DNA of 55,000 bases, taken from the NCBI GenBank assembly GCA_004519485.1, contig CP038136.1, forward strand, positions 22,501-77,500, given 5' to 3'. This DNA comes from Nannochloropsis oceanica. Lineage: Eukaryota > Sar > Eustigmatophyceae > Eustigmatales > Monodopsidaceae. The stretch's first letter is position 1; every line of letters begins with the position of its first letter. Under the pieces are notes generated by a model. That model saw nothing but the letters and a program-made list of their open reading frames with translations. It ran no database searches and was not told the origin of the DNA. Positions 27,818 to 42,119 of the stretch are shown here, piece after piece. Both the position numbers and the translations under genes were made by a program.

Positions 27818-30800
27818 CTAAAATTTAACAGGCTTTACATTTGGTTCAAGTTTTCCAGATGAATGAGCCATAAATCGTAAAGCATGAATATCTACAGCTA
27901 AAGATCTTAATTCACGAAGTAAAACTCTAAAAGATTCAGGAATTCCAGGTGATGGCATCTGATTATGCCCAACAATAGCTTTATATGCCCTTAATCGACC
28001 TGATATGTCGTCTGATTTTAAAGTTAACAATTCCTGTAAGGTGTGGGCCGTACCATATGCTTCTAAAGCCCACACTTCCATCTCACCAAATCTTTGTCCT
28101 CCTTCTCGCGATCGCCCACCTAAAGGTTGCTGTGTAATAACGGAATATGGTCCTATTGACCTTGCATGAATTTTATCATCTACCAAGTGGATTAACTTCA
28201 ACATATATGGTTTACCTACTGTAATAGGATTATCAAAAGGTTGGCCTGTTCGACCATCACGTAAAACAACTTTCCCTGGTGTAGATTTTTTTAATATTTG
28301 CTCTTCCTCAGATAATTCACCTGTAATTTCAGACAATTTTTGATAAACTAGAGTTCTTGAGGCTTCTGTTCCATACATTTCATCAAACGGGAAGACTTTA
28401 AATCTACGTTCTAACTTTTCGCCAGCCCAACCTAATAAACATTCAAATAATTGACCAACATTCATACGTGAAGGTACACCTAATGGATTTAAGATGATGT
28501 CAACTAGTGTACCGTCGGGTAAAAAAGGTAAATCTGCTAATGGTGCTAAGGTTGAAATTACACCTTTGTTACCATGGCGCCCTGCCATTTTATCACCAAT
28601 CTGCATCCGTCTTATATTAGCAATAAAAACTTGAATAATATAAAACACTTTTGGTGGCATGTCTAAAGCGCTTTCTCTATTAAGAACTCGAACATCTAAA
28701 GTTTTACCCACCATACCTAATGGAACTCTTAAGGATGTGTCAGCAACTGAAGTGGCATCTCCAAATAATTCTTCAAGTAATCTTCCATATGTATTTTCAC
28801 GACGTTTAGGAGAAAGTTTTCCAACTAGTGCATCGCCAGGTTGTACATATACACCAATGTAAACTAAACCATTTTCATCTAAGTTTCGTAAACGATATTT
28901 TTCAGCCGTACTTTCAGGTAAATCACGAGTTACATAATCTGGCCCACGATCATTATCTTCAATTTCAATCTCAAGTTTTTCTATATGTATAGAAGTAAAT
29001 AAATTTTCATAAACTAATCGTTCACTTACGACAATTGCATCCTCGTAATTGTAACCAGCCCAAGGCATATACGCAACTGTGACATTTTTACCTAACGCTA
29101 ATTCACCTTCATCTGTACTTGGGCCATCAGCAATAACACTACCAGATTCTACCTGTTCACCTATCCACACAATAGCGCGCTGACTAATAATTGTTGATTG
29201 ATTTGATGATTGTGCTTTTTCAAGTTTGTAAACAATTGTTTTTTCATATTTGTCTCGGATCCATATAGAATTTGACGAGACAAATCTTACAATACCTTTA
29301 CTATAACTTAAAACTAATGACCCGGATTCTATAGCTAAATGTGATTCTATACCTGTTCCTACAATTGGTTTTTGAGGCCTCAATAAAGGCACTGCTTGAC
29401 GTTGCATATGTGCACCCATTAAAGTTCTATTGGCATCATCATGTTCAAAGAAAGGTATTAAACCAACTGCGGGTGAAAAAAGCTGGAAAGGAGAAATTGA
29501 AAGATATTCAATTTCGGAAGGTGATGTAATACGAAATTCGTCATTTTCTTTCACACCAATTCTTTTGGTTAATAAAAATCCCTTTGAACTTATAAGACTA
29601 TCTCCCATTGCAATGGATTTACCATCTTCTTGTCCTACACTTAAGTAATCTAGTCCAGTAATTTTACCTTTGTTAATTGAGAAAAATGGTGTTTTTAAAA
29701 ACCCTTGAGCATCCGTTTGAACAAAAGTAGCAAGTGATGCTACTAACCCAGCCTTTTCTCCTTCAGGAGTATCAATTGGACATAAACGTCCGTAATAACT
29801 TGGATGAATATCGCGAATAGCTAAACTTGCTTTCTCAAATGGAATACCTCCAGGTCCTAAAACAGTAACTCTTCGTTTATGCATTAACTCTGCTAGAGGG
29901 TTAATTTGATCTAAATACTGAGATAAAGGATTCGTGGCAAAAAATTCATCAACCGCCGATTGAATAGGAAAAGGATTGATTAAAACACTTAAATCAAGTG
30001 TATTCATCGTATCTCTCTTTTCGTCTAGAAAAGCTCCAAATCTTAGGAAAGCTTGAGAAAATTGTGATTGGAGTAATTCTCCTATAGATCTAATTCGTCT
30101 ATTTTCTAAACTATCAATATCATCCACATTTCCAATTAAGACTCTTAATCCAATTAAATAGTCAATAATTTCGACCAAATCATGCAAAGTTAATGTTTGA
30201 GCTTTATCAGGTAAAGACAATCCCAATTTTTTGTTAACTTTATAACGACCAACTTTTCCAAGACTATAGTATTTAGGCTCAAAAATTTCACTTTTCAATA
30301 ATTCCCATCTTGATTGATATTCTTCATAGGGAAAGTCAGAACCTTTTGTATAAATTTTTCTTGAATGGGCTAAAATATATTCAAAATAATGTGAGTTTTC
30401 GAGATGAGAAAACATTGTATTTGAATGAGCTCCAATATCTTCTAATAATATAGAAATTGGAATTTTTTCAATTCGATCTGTTTTTATCCAAACAAGCTTT
30501 TCACGATCATATTCGAAATATAACCATGAGCCACGATTTGATATTAACGTGGCTGCAATTGTAGAAATTTGACTATTAATAGCATCTACCTTGTAATAAA
30601 TACCTGGGCTTCTAACTATTTGACCCAAAATCACTCTCTCGCAACCATTAATAACAAATGTTCCTCGATTTGTCATTAGTGGTAATTCACATAAACACAA
30701 TGTATGTAATTCAATAGTTTGAGTTCTTTTATCCTCAACTTCGATTGGCATATAAAGCCTTATAGAATAAGAAAGTCTATCTCTTCGAGACTCATTTGGT

Positions 30801-30985
30801 ATTCGAAACGGCGCATGAAAATAGAAGTCATTATGGAAAAATCTGACTTCAAAAGTTTCCATAAAATCGGCGAGACTCGAAAGATTTCTTAGTTCCTCAC
30901 TTAATCCTTCTTCCAGGAACCAACAAAAACTAGTCTTTTGAATTTCAACTAGATCTGGCATATTTGCCAGAAAAACTTTTCGCAT
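27818..30985 (-). CDS. rpoB: RNA polymerase subunit beta (RpoB)
   Basis: RpoB is the second-largest catalytic subunit of the plastid polymerase. The 1055-residue product is normal for plastids. Seen: MPDLVEIQKTSFCWFLEEGL, HPSYYGRLCPIDTPEGEKAGL (rifampicin region), FFEHDDANRTLMGAHMQRQAVPLL, MPWAGYNYEDAIVVSERL, GDKMAGRHGNKGVIS and the C-terminal RFGEMEVWALEAYGTAHTLQELLT. First gene of rpoB-C1-C2; a hairpin separates it from rps20. Confidence 0.99.
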   Translation of the reverse strand: MRKVFLANMPDLVEIQKTSFCWFLEEGLSEELRNLSSLADFMETFEVRFFHNDFYFHAPFRIPNESRRDRLSYSIRLYMPIEVEDKRTQTIELHTLCLCELPLMTNRGTFVINGCERVILGQIVRSPGIYYKVDAINSQISTIAATLISNRGSWLYFEYDREKLVWIKTDRIEKIPISILLEDIGAHSNTMFSHLENSHYFEYILAHSRKIYTKGSDFPYEEYQSRWELLKSEIFEPKYYSLGKVGRYKVNKKLGLSLPDKAQTLTLHDLVEIIDYLIGLRVLIGNVDDIDSLENRRIRSIGELLQSQFSQAFLRFGAFLDEKRDTMNTLDLSVLINPFPIQSAVDEFFATNPLSQYLDQINPLAELMHKRRVTVLGPGGIPFEKASLAIRDIHPSYYGRLCPIDTPEGEKAGLVASLATFVQTDAQGFLKTPFFSINKGKITGLDYLSVGQEDGKSIAMGDSLISSKGFLLTKRIGVKENDEFRITSPSEIEYLSISPFQLFSPAVGLIPFFEHDDANRTLMGAHMQRQAVPLLRPQKPIVGTGIESHLAIESGSLVLSYSKGIVRFVSSNSIWIRDKYEKTIVYKLEKAQSSNQSTIISQRAIVWIGEQVESGSVIADGPSTDEGELALGKNVTVAYMPWAGYNYEDAIVVSERLVYENLFTSIHIEKLEIEIEDNDRGPDYVTRDLPESTAEKYRLRNLDENGLVYIGVYVQPGDALVGKLSPKRRENTYGRLLEELFGDATSVADTSLRVPLGMVGKTLDVRVLNRESALDMPPKVFYIIQVFIANIRRMQIGDKMAGRHGNKGVISTLAPLADLPFLPDGTLVDIILNPLGVPSRMNVGQLFECLLGWAGEKLERRFKVFPFDEMYGTEASRTLVYQKLSEITGELSEEEQILKKSTPGKVVLRDGRTGQPFDNPITVGKPYMLKLIHLVDDKIHARSIGPYSVITQQPLGGRSREGGQRFGEMEVWALEAYGTAHTLQELLTLKSDDISGRLRAYKAIVGHNQMPSPGIPESFRVLLRELRSLAVDIHALRFMAHSSGKLEPNVKPVKF

Positions 30986-31025
30986 GGATTTTACCTACTC
31001 CTTAATTATTTATTTCAAAAAATGT

Positions 31026-31055
31026 GTATACAACTAGTGTATTCTAGTTGTATAC
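31026..31055 (-). terminator. Hairpin between rps20 and rpoB
   Basis: A 12-bp perfect stem with a 6-nt loop, 41 bp upstream of the rpoB ATG and 71 bp past the rps20 stop. It may end rps20 transcripts or sit in the rpoB leader. Confidence 0.6.
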
Positions 31056-31125
31056 TGTTAAAACAATAATAATAATATATTAAACTTAACTGCTATGAAA
31101 ATTAATATTAATTCTTTTAACTAAA

Positions 31126-31416
31126 TTAAGGTTTACCCACCTTTTTCAAAACATTACTAATACGAGATTTTTGTCTTGCTGCTTTTCTTAAATGGAAAAC
31201 TTTTTTTTTAGCTGCTTTATCAATTCGACTATAAATTTTTGAAATTAACGTTTGTAAAACTTGATAGGTTTCACTAGTGCGATTTGATTCAAACGTTTTA
31301 ATATTAGTTCTATATTTTTTTACTAAAGTTTTAATACTTGATTTATAAAATCTATTCATTTTACGGTTTCTTTCACCAATACGAACTCTTTTTTTCGCAG
31401 ATTTGATATTAGCCAT
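31126..31416 (-). CDS. rps20: 30S ribosomal protein S20 (bS20)
   Basis: bS20 binds 16S rRNA early in small-subunit assembly. The 96-residue, very basic product begins MANIKSAKKRVRIGERNRKMNRFYKSS and ends in a long helical stretch with KIYSRIDKAAKKKVFHLRKAARQKSRISNVL, the family pattern. Start is ATG. It is divergent from rpl33 with a 199-bp spacer that must hold both promoters. Confidence 0.96.
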   Translation of the reverse strand: MANIKSAKKRVRIGERNRKMNRFYKSSIKTLVKKYRTNIKTFESNRTSETYQVLQTLISKIYSRIDKAAKKKVFHLRKAARQKSRISNVLKKVGKP

Positions 31417-31615
31417 AATGTTTTATTGTTTTTTTATGAGTATTAAATGGACTTCAAAGTTTTTTACAAATAAATTCAGTTACCTAAAAGTATCTAAATA
31501 TTATAAATTAAATTGAAATAATAACATAGTCATTTGACTAGCTTCGTAATAAAAATTTCTTATAATTAATTATATACAATTCTATAATAGAAAATTTACA
31601 AATCCAAAAGAAAAA

Positions 31616-31810
31616 ATGGCAAAACAAAAAGGTAGCCGTATTATTATACATATCGAGTGTACAACTTGTCGTACAAATACGAATAAACGGTCTGAAGGAG
31701 TGTCACGCTACACTACGGTAAAAAATCGTCGTAATACGCCAGCAAGATTAGAAATAAAAAAATTCTGTCCACACTGTAACTCCCATACAGTACATAAAGA
31801 AACTAAATAA
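31616..31810 (+). CDS. rpl33: 50S ribosomal protein L33 (bL33)
   Basis: A small protein of the plastid large subunit near the tRNA exit site. The 64-residue product keeps the four cysteines of a zinc ribbon (two in CTTCR, two in CPHC), plus [19 protein letters not shown]. Start is ATG. It is 5 bp ahead of rps18, the standard plastid pair, so translation is probably coupled. Confidence 0.97.
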   Translation: MAKQKGSRIIIHIECTTCRTNTNKRSEGVSRYTTVKNRRNTPARLEIKKFCPHCNSHTVHKETK

Positions 31811-31815
31811 ATAGT

Positions 31816-32034
31816 ATGAGAAAAATGAAAGCTAAACTTTCGCCTTTAGGCTTAAATCGTGACATTGATTACAAAGACCTTTTGTTGTTACGCTCATTTA
31901 CTACGAGTTACGGTAAAATTTTAGGTCGTCACGTCAGTAATCTAACCAAAATTCAACAAAGTCGTTTAAAAAAAGCTATAAAACACGCAAGACTTTTAGG
32001 ATTATTTCCTTTTGTACCTAATAAAGCTCTCTAG
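31816..32034 (+). CDS. rps18: 30S ribosomal protein S18 (bS18)
   Basis: bS18 partners bS6 on the small-subunit platform. The 72-residue product shows DIDYKDLLLLRSFTTSYGKIL then RHVSNLTKIQQSRLKKAIKHARLLGLFPF, the conserved core, including the RxxGLxPF end. Start is ATG; a second in-frame ATG lies three codons in. It is 5 bp after rpl33 and 41 bp before ycf3. Confidence 0.97.
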   Translation: MRKMKAKLSPLGLNRDIDYKDLLLLRSFTTSYGKILGRHVSNLTKIQQSRLKKAIKHARLLGLFPFVPNKAL

Positions 32035-32075
32035 CTTTAGATAAATAAAATTTAGAAACAAAAATATCTCAAAGG

Positions 32076-32579
32076 ATGAATCAACAAAACGACAACTTTC
32101 TTGACAAAACCTTTACGATTATGGCAGATATAGTAATCAAAGTACTACCTGCTAGTCAGCAAGAAAAAGAAGCCTTCACGTACTATAAAGAAGGTTTAGT
32201 CGCACAATCTTCTGGACAATACGCTCAAGCACTAGAAAGTTACTATGAAGCGCTACAACTAGAAGAAGACCCGATTGATCGTAGTTATATTCTTTATAAC
32301 ATTGCTTTAATTTACTCAAATAATGGAGAGTACTCAATAGCTCTTCAATATTACCATCAATCACTAGAATTAAATCCAAAATTGTCACAAGCCTACAATA
32401 ACATTGCTGTAATTTACCATTACCAAGGTGTTAAATCATCAGAAAAACGACAATCTGAAATAGCTAAAAAGCTCTTTAATAAAGCAGCTGATTATTGGAA
32501 AGAAGCCATTAGGTTGGCTCCAAATAATTATATTGAGGCAGAGAATTGGTTAATTACAACAGGTCGTGAGTTAAACTAA
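32076..32579 (+). CDS. ycf3: Photosystem I assembly factor Ycf3
   Basis: Ycf3 is a peripheral thylakoid protein that acts as a scaffold in photosystem I assembly, with Ycf4 (encoded at 51 kb). The 167-residue product has three tetratricopeptide repeats: [28 protein letters not shown], then [26 protein letters not shown]-type, then [15 protein letters not shown]. Start [20 protein letters not shown] is close to the usual PRSQ-NDNFIDKTF. No introns, unlike land-plant ycf3. Confidence 0.97.
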   Translation: MNQQNDNFLDKTFTIMADIVIKVLPASQQEKEAFTYYKEGLVAQSSGQYAQALESYYEALQLEEDPIDRSYILYNIALIYSNNGEYSIALQYYHQSLELNPKLSQAYNNIAVIYHYQGVKSSEKRQSEIAKKLFNKAADYWKEAIRLAPNNYIEAENWLITTGRELN

Positions 32580-32669
32580 GTAGTTTACCTTTTGTGATTA
32601 ATCGTAGAAACATTTAAATTAAGAAAAAACCGAAAGGGAAACCCTATTTATTTTCTTCTGTATACCTAA

Positions 32670-34160
<1,491 letters not shown>

Positions 34161-34173
34161 GAGTAGATATTTT

Positions 34174-34593
34174 ATGTTAATAACGACGAATATCTTAGCA
34201 ACTAATCGAACAATTACCAACTGGAAAGTTAAAGAAGCTGTTTTACCTACAACAACAGGTGAACTTGGTATTTTACCAAATCATAGTAGATTACTTACAG
34301 CTTTAGATATAGGTGTTCTTAGAATAAAGGCTGAGAATAATTGGATACCAATTGTAATACTAGACGGAATTGCCGAAATTGAAGATAATAATCTTAAAAT
34401 TATTGTTAGACAGGTTGAGGAATTATCTGATATTAAAATGGATATTGATCAAGCAAAAAAAGAACTTGATGAGACAATACAAAACTTAGCTAAATCAAGT
34501 AAGCAGAATGAAAAGCTTTTAAATACAATTAATTTAAAGCGCTCATTAGCTCGATTCCAAGCATTAAGTTTTGCTCAATCAAACTCTAATTAA
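34174..34593 (+). CDS. atpE: ATP synthase CF1 epsilon subunit
   Basis: Epsilon is part of the central stalk and inhibits ATP hydrolysis in the dark. The 139-residue product begins with the beta-sandwich: NWKVKEAVLPTTTGELGILPNHSRLLTALDIGVLRI is the family signature; the C-terminal part is two helices rich in Lys, Asn and Gln. Start is ATG, 13 bp after atpB, with a GGAG ribosome site in the overlap zone. A hairpin follows. Confidence 0.97.
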   Translation: MLITTNILATNRTITNWKVKEAVLPTTTGELGILPNHSRLLTALDIGVLRIKAENNWIPIVILDGIAEIEDNNLKIIVRQVEELSDIKMDIDQAKKELDETIQNLAKSSKQNEKLLNTINLKRSLARFQALSFAQSNSN

Positions 34594-34598
34594 TTAAG

Positions 34599-34648
34599 AT
34601 TAGAGTATTAGGTACAAAATCCCTAGGCTTTATATCTAATACTCTAAT
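34599..34648 (+). terminator. Hairpin after atpE
   Basis: A 13-bp perfect stem (34599-34611 with 34636-34648, 24-nt loop) right after the atpE stop and just before tatC. Likely atpB-atpE 3' end. Confidence 0.6.
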
Positions 34649-34661
34649 TTCAAATTTTTAT

Positions 34662-35420
34662 ATGCAATTTAAATTTAATTTATCTATATTAGACAAAGCA
34701 ACAGCACCTAAGATTTACATGGGGTTGAAAGAGCATAACCAAGAGCTAAGAGAACGTTTATTTCAATTACTCATTTTTCTAATAATATTAGTTGGTTTTT
34801 GCTTTTCTCAGACAAAGATGTTAGCCCAATTTCTTCAAAATGCAATCGATGGTATCAAATTTTTTCAACCTTCTCCGGATGAATATTTTTTCTTGAGCTT
34901 TAAGCTTTCACTATCAACAGCAATTTTTTTAGAAAGTCCTTTTATTATTATTTATGGAATATGTTATCTTTTTCCCGCTTTACTAAGTCGAGAAAAATTT
35001 GCTTTTGGTAGCCTATTGTGTTTGTCACTAACTTTGGTTTTCGCCGGAAGCTTTTATGCATACAATGTAGTTGCACCGGCGGCCTTAACATTTTTCTTTG
35101 CTTACACAAAAGATATCCTTGAACCTTTATGGTCATTTCAAGAATATGTTGATTTTTTATGGATTTTGTTCCTTGGATCAATTTATACCTTTCAAATCCC
35201 TGTAATTCAAATTCTTTTAGGATTTATAGGATTATGTACTTCAAAAAATTGCGTTAATGGGCTTCGATATGTTTTATTGGCTTCAACTGTTTTAGCAGCC
35301 GTAATTACTCCTTCAACAGATCCCCTTACACAATTAGTTTTCACTGTAGCCATTTTGGTTCTATTTATTATAGGTAGTGGTTTGTTATTTGCTTTAGAGA
35401 AATTAAAGGTTATATGTTAG
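34662..35420 (+). CDS. tatC: TatC, twin-arginine translocase core subunit
   Basis: TatC (Ycf43) is the receptor of the twin-arginine pathway, which moves folded proteins across the thylakoid using the proton gradient. The 252-residue product has about six membrane helices and the family motifs HNQELRERLFQLL near the start, SPFIIIYGICYLFPALLSREK, and the late AVITPSTDPLTQL. Start is ATG. It lies between the atpE hairpin and petA; the Rieske protein and others that need Tat are usually nuclear-encoded. Confidence 0.96.
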   Translation: MQFKFNLSILDKATAPKIYMGLKEHNQELRERLFQLLIFLIILVGFCFSQTKMLAQFLQNAIDGIKFFQPSPDEYFFLSFKLSLSTAIFLESPFIIIYGICYLFPALLSREKFAFGSLLCLSLTLVFAGSFYAYNVVAPAALTFFFAYTKDILEPLWSFQEYVDFLWILFLGSIYTFQIPVIQILLGFIGLCTSKNCVNGLRYVLLASTVLAAVITPSTDPLTQLVFTVAILVLFIIGSGLLFALEKLKVIC

Positions 35421-35507
35421 TACTTTGAAACTCTTGTATAAAAATAATTTTAAAACCGGTAAATTTTGTTAATTTTTGATTAATTTAAACAAGTTAAAAC
35501 GGACGAT

Positions 35508-36467
35508 ATGCGAAAAGAATGGCGCAGTAAAATCGGAAAAAGCTTCGATTTTCTTGTTATAGCAAGTATTGCTATTCAGCAATTGTTAGTATCTGCTACT
35601 CAAGTAAACGCATTTCCAATATATGCTCAACAAGCATATAAGAATCCTAGAGAAGCAAATGGTAGAATTGTTTGTGCTAACTGTCATTTAGCTGCTAAAA
35701 CAGTTGAATTAGAAGCACCACAATCAATTTTACCAGATCAAGTTTTTGAAACAACAGTTAAAATTCCTTATGACACAACTAAAAAACAAATTTTAGGTAG
35801 TGGTAAAAAAGGTGGATTAAACGTCGGTGCAGTATTAGTTTTACCTGAAGGTTTTAAATTGGCTCCAAAAGATAAGCTAAGTGCTGAATTAAAAGCAAAA
35901 ACATCTTCAGTATATATTACACCATATAGCCCTACTTTAGAGAACATTTTAGTTGTAGGTCCAGTAGCTGGTGAAAAAAATCAGGAAATTCATTTCCCTA
36001 TCCTAGCTCCAAACCCCGAAACGGATAAACGCGTACATTTTTTCAAATACCCACTTTATGTTGGTGGAAACCGTGGACGTGGACAAGTATATCCTGATGG
36101 GCAAAAAACAAACAACAATCAATATTTATCGTCAGTTAGTGGTAAAGTCATAAATATTGAAGTAAACGAAAAGACAGGAACAAAAGTGAGTGTTCAAGAT
36201 ACTAGTGGAAATAGTATTGAGCAAGTGGTACCTGCTGGATTAGATTTACTTATTTCAAAAAATGATATTGTTAGAGTAGATCAACCTCTTACTATTGATC
36301 CTAATGTTGGAGGATTTGGCCAAACAGACAAAGAAATTGTCTTACAAAATCCAGCTAGAATTTATGGTTATGTAGCTTTTGCTTTTGTTACGATGTTAAC
36401 TCAAGTTCTTTTAGTTGTTAAGAAAAAACAATTTGAAAAAGTTCAAGCAGCCGAAATGAATTTTTAA
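35508..36467 (+). CDS. petA: Cytochrome f (apocytochrome)
   Basis: Cytochrome f passes electrons from the Rieske protein to plastocyanin or cytochrome c6. The 319-residue precursor has a lumen-targeting signal ending in VNAFPIYAQQAY, where Tyr after cleavage is the axial haem ligand. The haem site CANCHLA follows at about residue 57. LNVGAVLVLPEGFKLAP and GGNRGRGQVYPDGQKTNNN are typical. The single C-terminal helix ends near VKKKQFEKVQAAEMNF. Start is ATG. Haem attachment needs Ccs1 and CcsA, both in this window. Confidence 0.98.
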   Translation: MRKEWRSKIGKSFDFLVIASIAIQQLLVSATQVNAFPIYAQQAYKNPREANGRIVCANCHLAAKTVELEAPQSILPDQVFETTVKIPYDTTKKQILGSGKKGGLNVGAVLVLPEGFKLAPKDKLSAELKAKTSSVYITPYSPTLENILVVGPVAGEKNQEIHFPILAPNPETDKRVHFFKYPLYVGGNRGRGQVYPDGQKTNNNQYLSSVSGKVINIEVNEKTGTKVSVQDTSGNSIEQVVPAGLDLLISKNDIVRVDQPLTIDPNVGGFGQTDKEIVLQNPARIYGYVAFAFVTMLTQVLLVVKKKQFEKVQAAEMNF

Positions 36468-36499
36468 ATAATTATGTTTTTTAGTTACTCAAGTATTTT

Positions 36500-36537
36500 T
36501 ACTTATTGTAAAGCTTTATAAAGCTTTACAATAAGTA
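36500..36537. terminator. 18-bp hairpin between petA and thiS
   Basis: Arms 36500-36517 and 36520-36537 pair perfectly around a central AT. It lies between the convergent stops of petA and thiS, so it can act on both. T-rich sequence follows on the plus strand. Confidence 0.75.
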
Positions 36538-36588
36538 AGATTTTCAATTTTTTTTATTTTAGTTAAATTAATAAATAAAGCTTACTTA

Positions 36589-36828
36589 TTAGCCACCACC
36601 TACAATTGTTACAAATTCAATTTGATCAAAAGGATTCAAAAATATTTTTTTTGACAAATCGGGTTTTAGGATTACTTGGTTATATTCAGTAATTAAAACG
36701 TTATGTTTAATATCTAAAAATTCAAAGAGTTGACTGAGGTTAACAGTATAATTAATGGCGTAAACTTCACCATTAATTAAAACCCAATTTTCTGGATTCG
36801 GATATAATTCATTTTTGATAAAAGTCAT
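36589..36828 (-). CDS. thiS: Sulfur carrier protein ThiS
   Basis: ThiS is a ubiquitin-like protein that carries sulfur on its C-terminal glycine to ThiG for thiazole synthesis. The 79-residue product is weakly conserved in general but has the required ending EFVTIVGGG, and the short beta-grasp fold pattern INGEVYAINYTVNLSQLFEFL and ILKPDLSKKIFLNPFDQIE. Start is ATG. About 12 residues longer at the N-end than bacterial ThiS. It lies alone, convergent with petA and divergent from rbcL. Confidence 0.88.
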   Translation of the reverse strand: MTFIKNELYPNPENWVLINGEVYAINYTVNLSQLFEFLDIKHNVLITEYNQVILKPDLSKKIFLNPFDQIEFVTIVGGG

Positions 36829-37145
36829 CGGTATTTGTACATATATAACGAATAATTATTATTCAGATAAATTTTAAAAATGATTAAATTTTTTATTTTA
36901 GGTCTTAAAATGACCTAAAAATATTAAAATAGATAAAATTGTTGTATATTAAAGAAATCATTCATATAATATTTATGTATCTAAAATAGTTCAAATTAGA
37001 GATTTATATATTGAATATTAATTAATTTTCAATAAAATCTCAAGTTAAATGGGTTTTGCTTTTCAAGTTCGGTTTAAATTGCCGAAGGGACCATTTAAAA
37101 TTTCCGAGAACCAGAGAATTTACTGCTATATAAAAGGAGTCCTAA
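36829..37145. other. thiS-rbcL divergent spacer (317 bp)
   Basis: No gene is visible. It must hold the thiS and rbcL promoters. A 9-bp hairpin (36896-36904 with 36912-36920) lies 68 bp from thiS. Nearer rbcL, 37045-37052 pairs with 37091-37098 (8 bp) and encloses a 5-bp stem (37068-37072 with 37082-37086), suggesting a folded 5' leader. AAAGGAG at 37134-37140 is the rbcL ribosome site. Confidence 0.6.
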
Positions 37146-38609
<1,464 letters not shown>

Positions 38610-38661
38610 TCGTATAAAAACAATATCAATCAGTTTAACATACTAAAGGAGTATTTGAAGA

Positions 38662-39087
38662 GTGAGATTAACACAAGGTGCATTTTCGTACTTACCGGAT
38701 TTAACAAACGAACAAATTTTAGGTCAACTTAAATTTATCTGTAGCAAAGGTTGGGCTTGTAGTATCGAATGGACGGAAGATCCACATCCTCGTAACACAT
38801 ACTGGGAACTATGGGGGATGCCTTTATTCGATATTAAAGACGCTTCTGTAATTATGTATGAATTAGATCAATGTCGCGCTGCACATCCAACAACATATAT
38901 CAAAATTAATGCTTTTGATAATACTCGTGGGACTGAAAGTTGTGCATTATCTTTTATAGCGCAACGTCCTTATGAAGAACCAGGTTTCTATCTAGAAAGA
39001 CAAGAAACTGAAGGTCGTAACATCCGTTACACTATTCATAGTTATGTTGTTAACAAATATCCTCCTGGAGAACGTTACGTTTTATAA
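38662..39087 (+). CDS. rbcS: RuBisCO small subunit, red-type
   Basis: The small subunit caps the RuBisCO octamer. The 141-residue product is red-type: RLTQGAFSYLPDLTNEQILGQ at the start and a C-terminal hairpin extension (EGRNIRYTIHSYVVNKYPPGERYVL) that lines the central channel in form ID. WEDPHPRNTYWELWGMP-like and YIKINAFDN are core motifs. The start is a GTG; no ATG fits, and an AAAGGAG box lies 10-16 bp upstream, so GTG is almost certainly real. It is 52 bp after rbcL in the same operon. Confidence 0.98.
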   Translation: MRLTQGAFSYLPDLTNEQILGQLKFICSKGWACSIEWTEDPHPRNTYWELWGMPLFDIKDASVIMYELDQCRAAHPTTYIKINAFDNTRGTESCALSFIAQRPYEEPGFYLERQETEGRNIRYTIHSYVVNKYPPGERYVL

Positions 39088-39096
39088 TTCTTAAAT

Positions 39097-39139
39097 AAGT
39101 AACAACTAGTTCATCAAATTGATGAACTAGTTGTTACTT
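39097..39139 (+). terminator. 21-bp hairpin after rbcS
   Basis: Arms 39097-39117 and 39119-39139 are perfect reverse complements around a single base, 10 bp after the rbcS stop. No T-run follows directly, so a 3'-end stabiliser is as likely as an intrinsic terminator. Confidence 0.8.
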
Positions 39140-39210
39140 ACTTTATTAGATCAATTTTTATAATTTACTAGAATGTATACATACCGCGTTCACTTTATTT
39201 TTGAGTAAAA

Positions 39211-39384
39211 TTAAATTCCATTTGAAATCGTTCGCTTATCTTTTTTACCTATCCATGAAGTTAGTTTGAGTATAATACTTAGACGCTCAGTTAAGTTGGA
39301 TAGAGCAACAATACTATAAAATAGTATTTTTACACTTAATTTAGCAAGTATATAAAAAAGTCTAACCGTTTCATTTTTACTTAA
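39211..39384 (-). other. 57-codon open frame without ATG
   Basis: Bounded by stops on both sides. The translation looks protein-like: it includes ETVRLFYILAKLSVKILFYS, then VALSNLTERLSIILKL, then TSWIGKKDKR, i.e. one or two amphipathic or membrane-like helices and a basic tail. There is no ATG, GTG or TTG at its left part and no ribosome site, so it may be a decayed gene, a gene with a rare start (ATA/ATT), or chance. Confidence 0.3.
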
Positions 39385-39408
39385 TTAAATTAGATCAAAA
39401 AAATTATT

Positions 39409-39439
39409 ACACATGAGTGATTTTTAATCACTCATGTGT
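39409..39439 (-). terminator. 14-bp hairpin after psbA
   Basis: Arms 39409-39422 and 39426-39439 pair perfectly over a TTT loop, 13 bp past the psbA stop on the minus strand; the standard psbA 3' stem-loop. Confidence 0.8.
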
Positions 39440-39451
39440 AATTAAATATTC

Positions 39452-40675
<1,224 letters not shown>

Positions 40676-40748
40676 TTAACTTTATTCTACGATATTTTAA
40701 AGAATCTTGTGGGTTAAATACTTATACTTTTGTTCTTAAATGAATAAT

Positions 40749-42104
<1,356 letters not shown>

Positions 42105-42119
42105 TCATTAAGACGTAAT

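Larger units (their letters stand above)
39088..39451. other. rbcS-psbA convergent spacer (364 bp)
   Basis: Bounded by two long hairpins (one per gene). The middle 270 bp shows no recognised RNA gene: I saw no tmRNA, RNase P RNA or SRP RNA signature. On the minus strand it contains a 57-codon open frame (39211-39384) without ATG. On the plus strand, CTATCC (39250) could pair with GGATAG (39298). Confidence 0.6.

Noticed and set aside
39140-39408. A structural RNA (tmRNA, RNase P RNA or SRP RNA) in the rbcS-psbA spacer
   Set aside because: None of the conserved cores could be found on either strand: no tRNA-like T-loop, no P4 helix motif, no GGAAGCA-type SRP loop.
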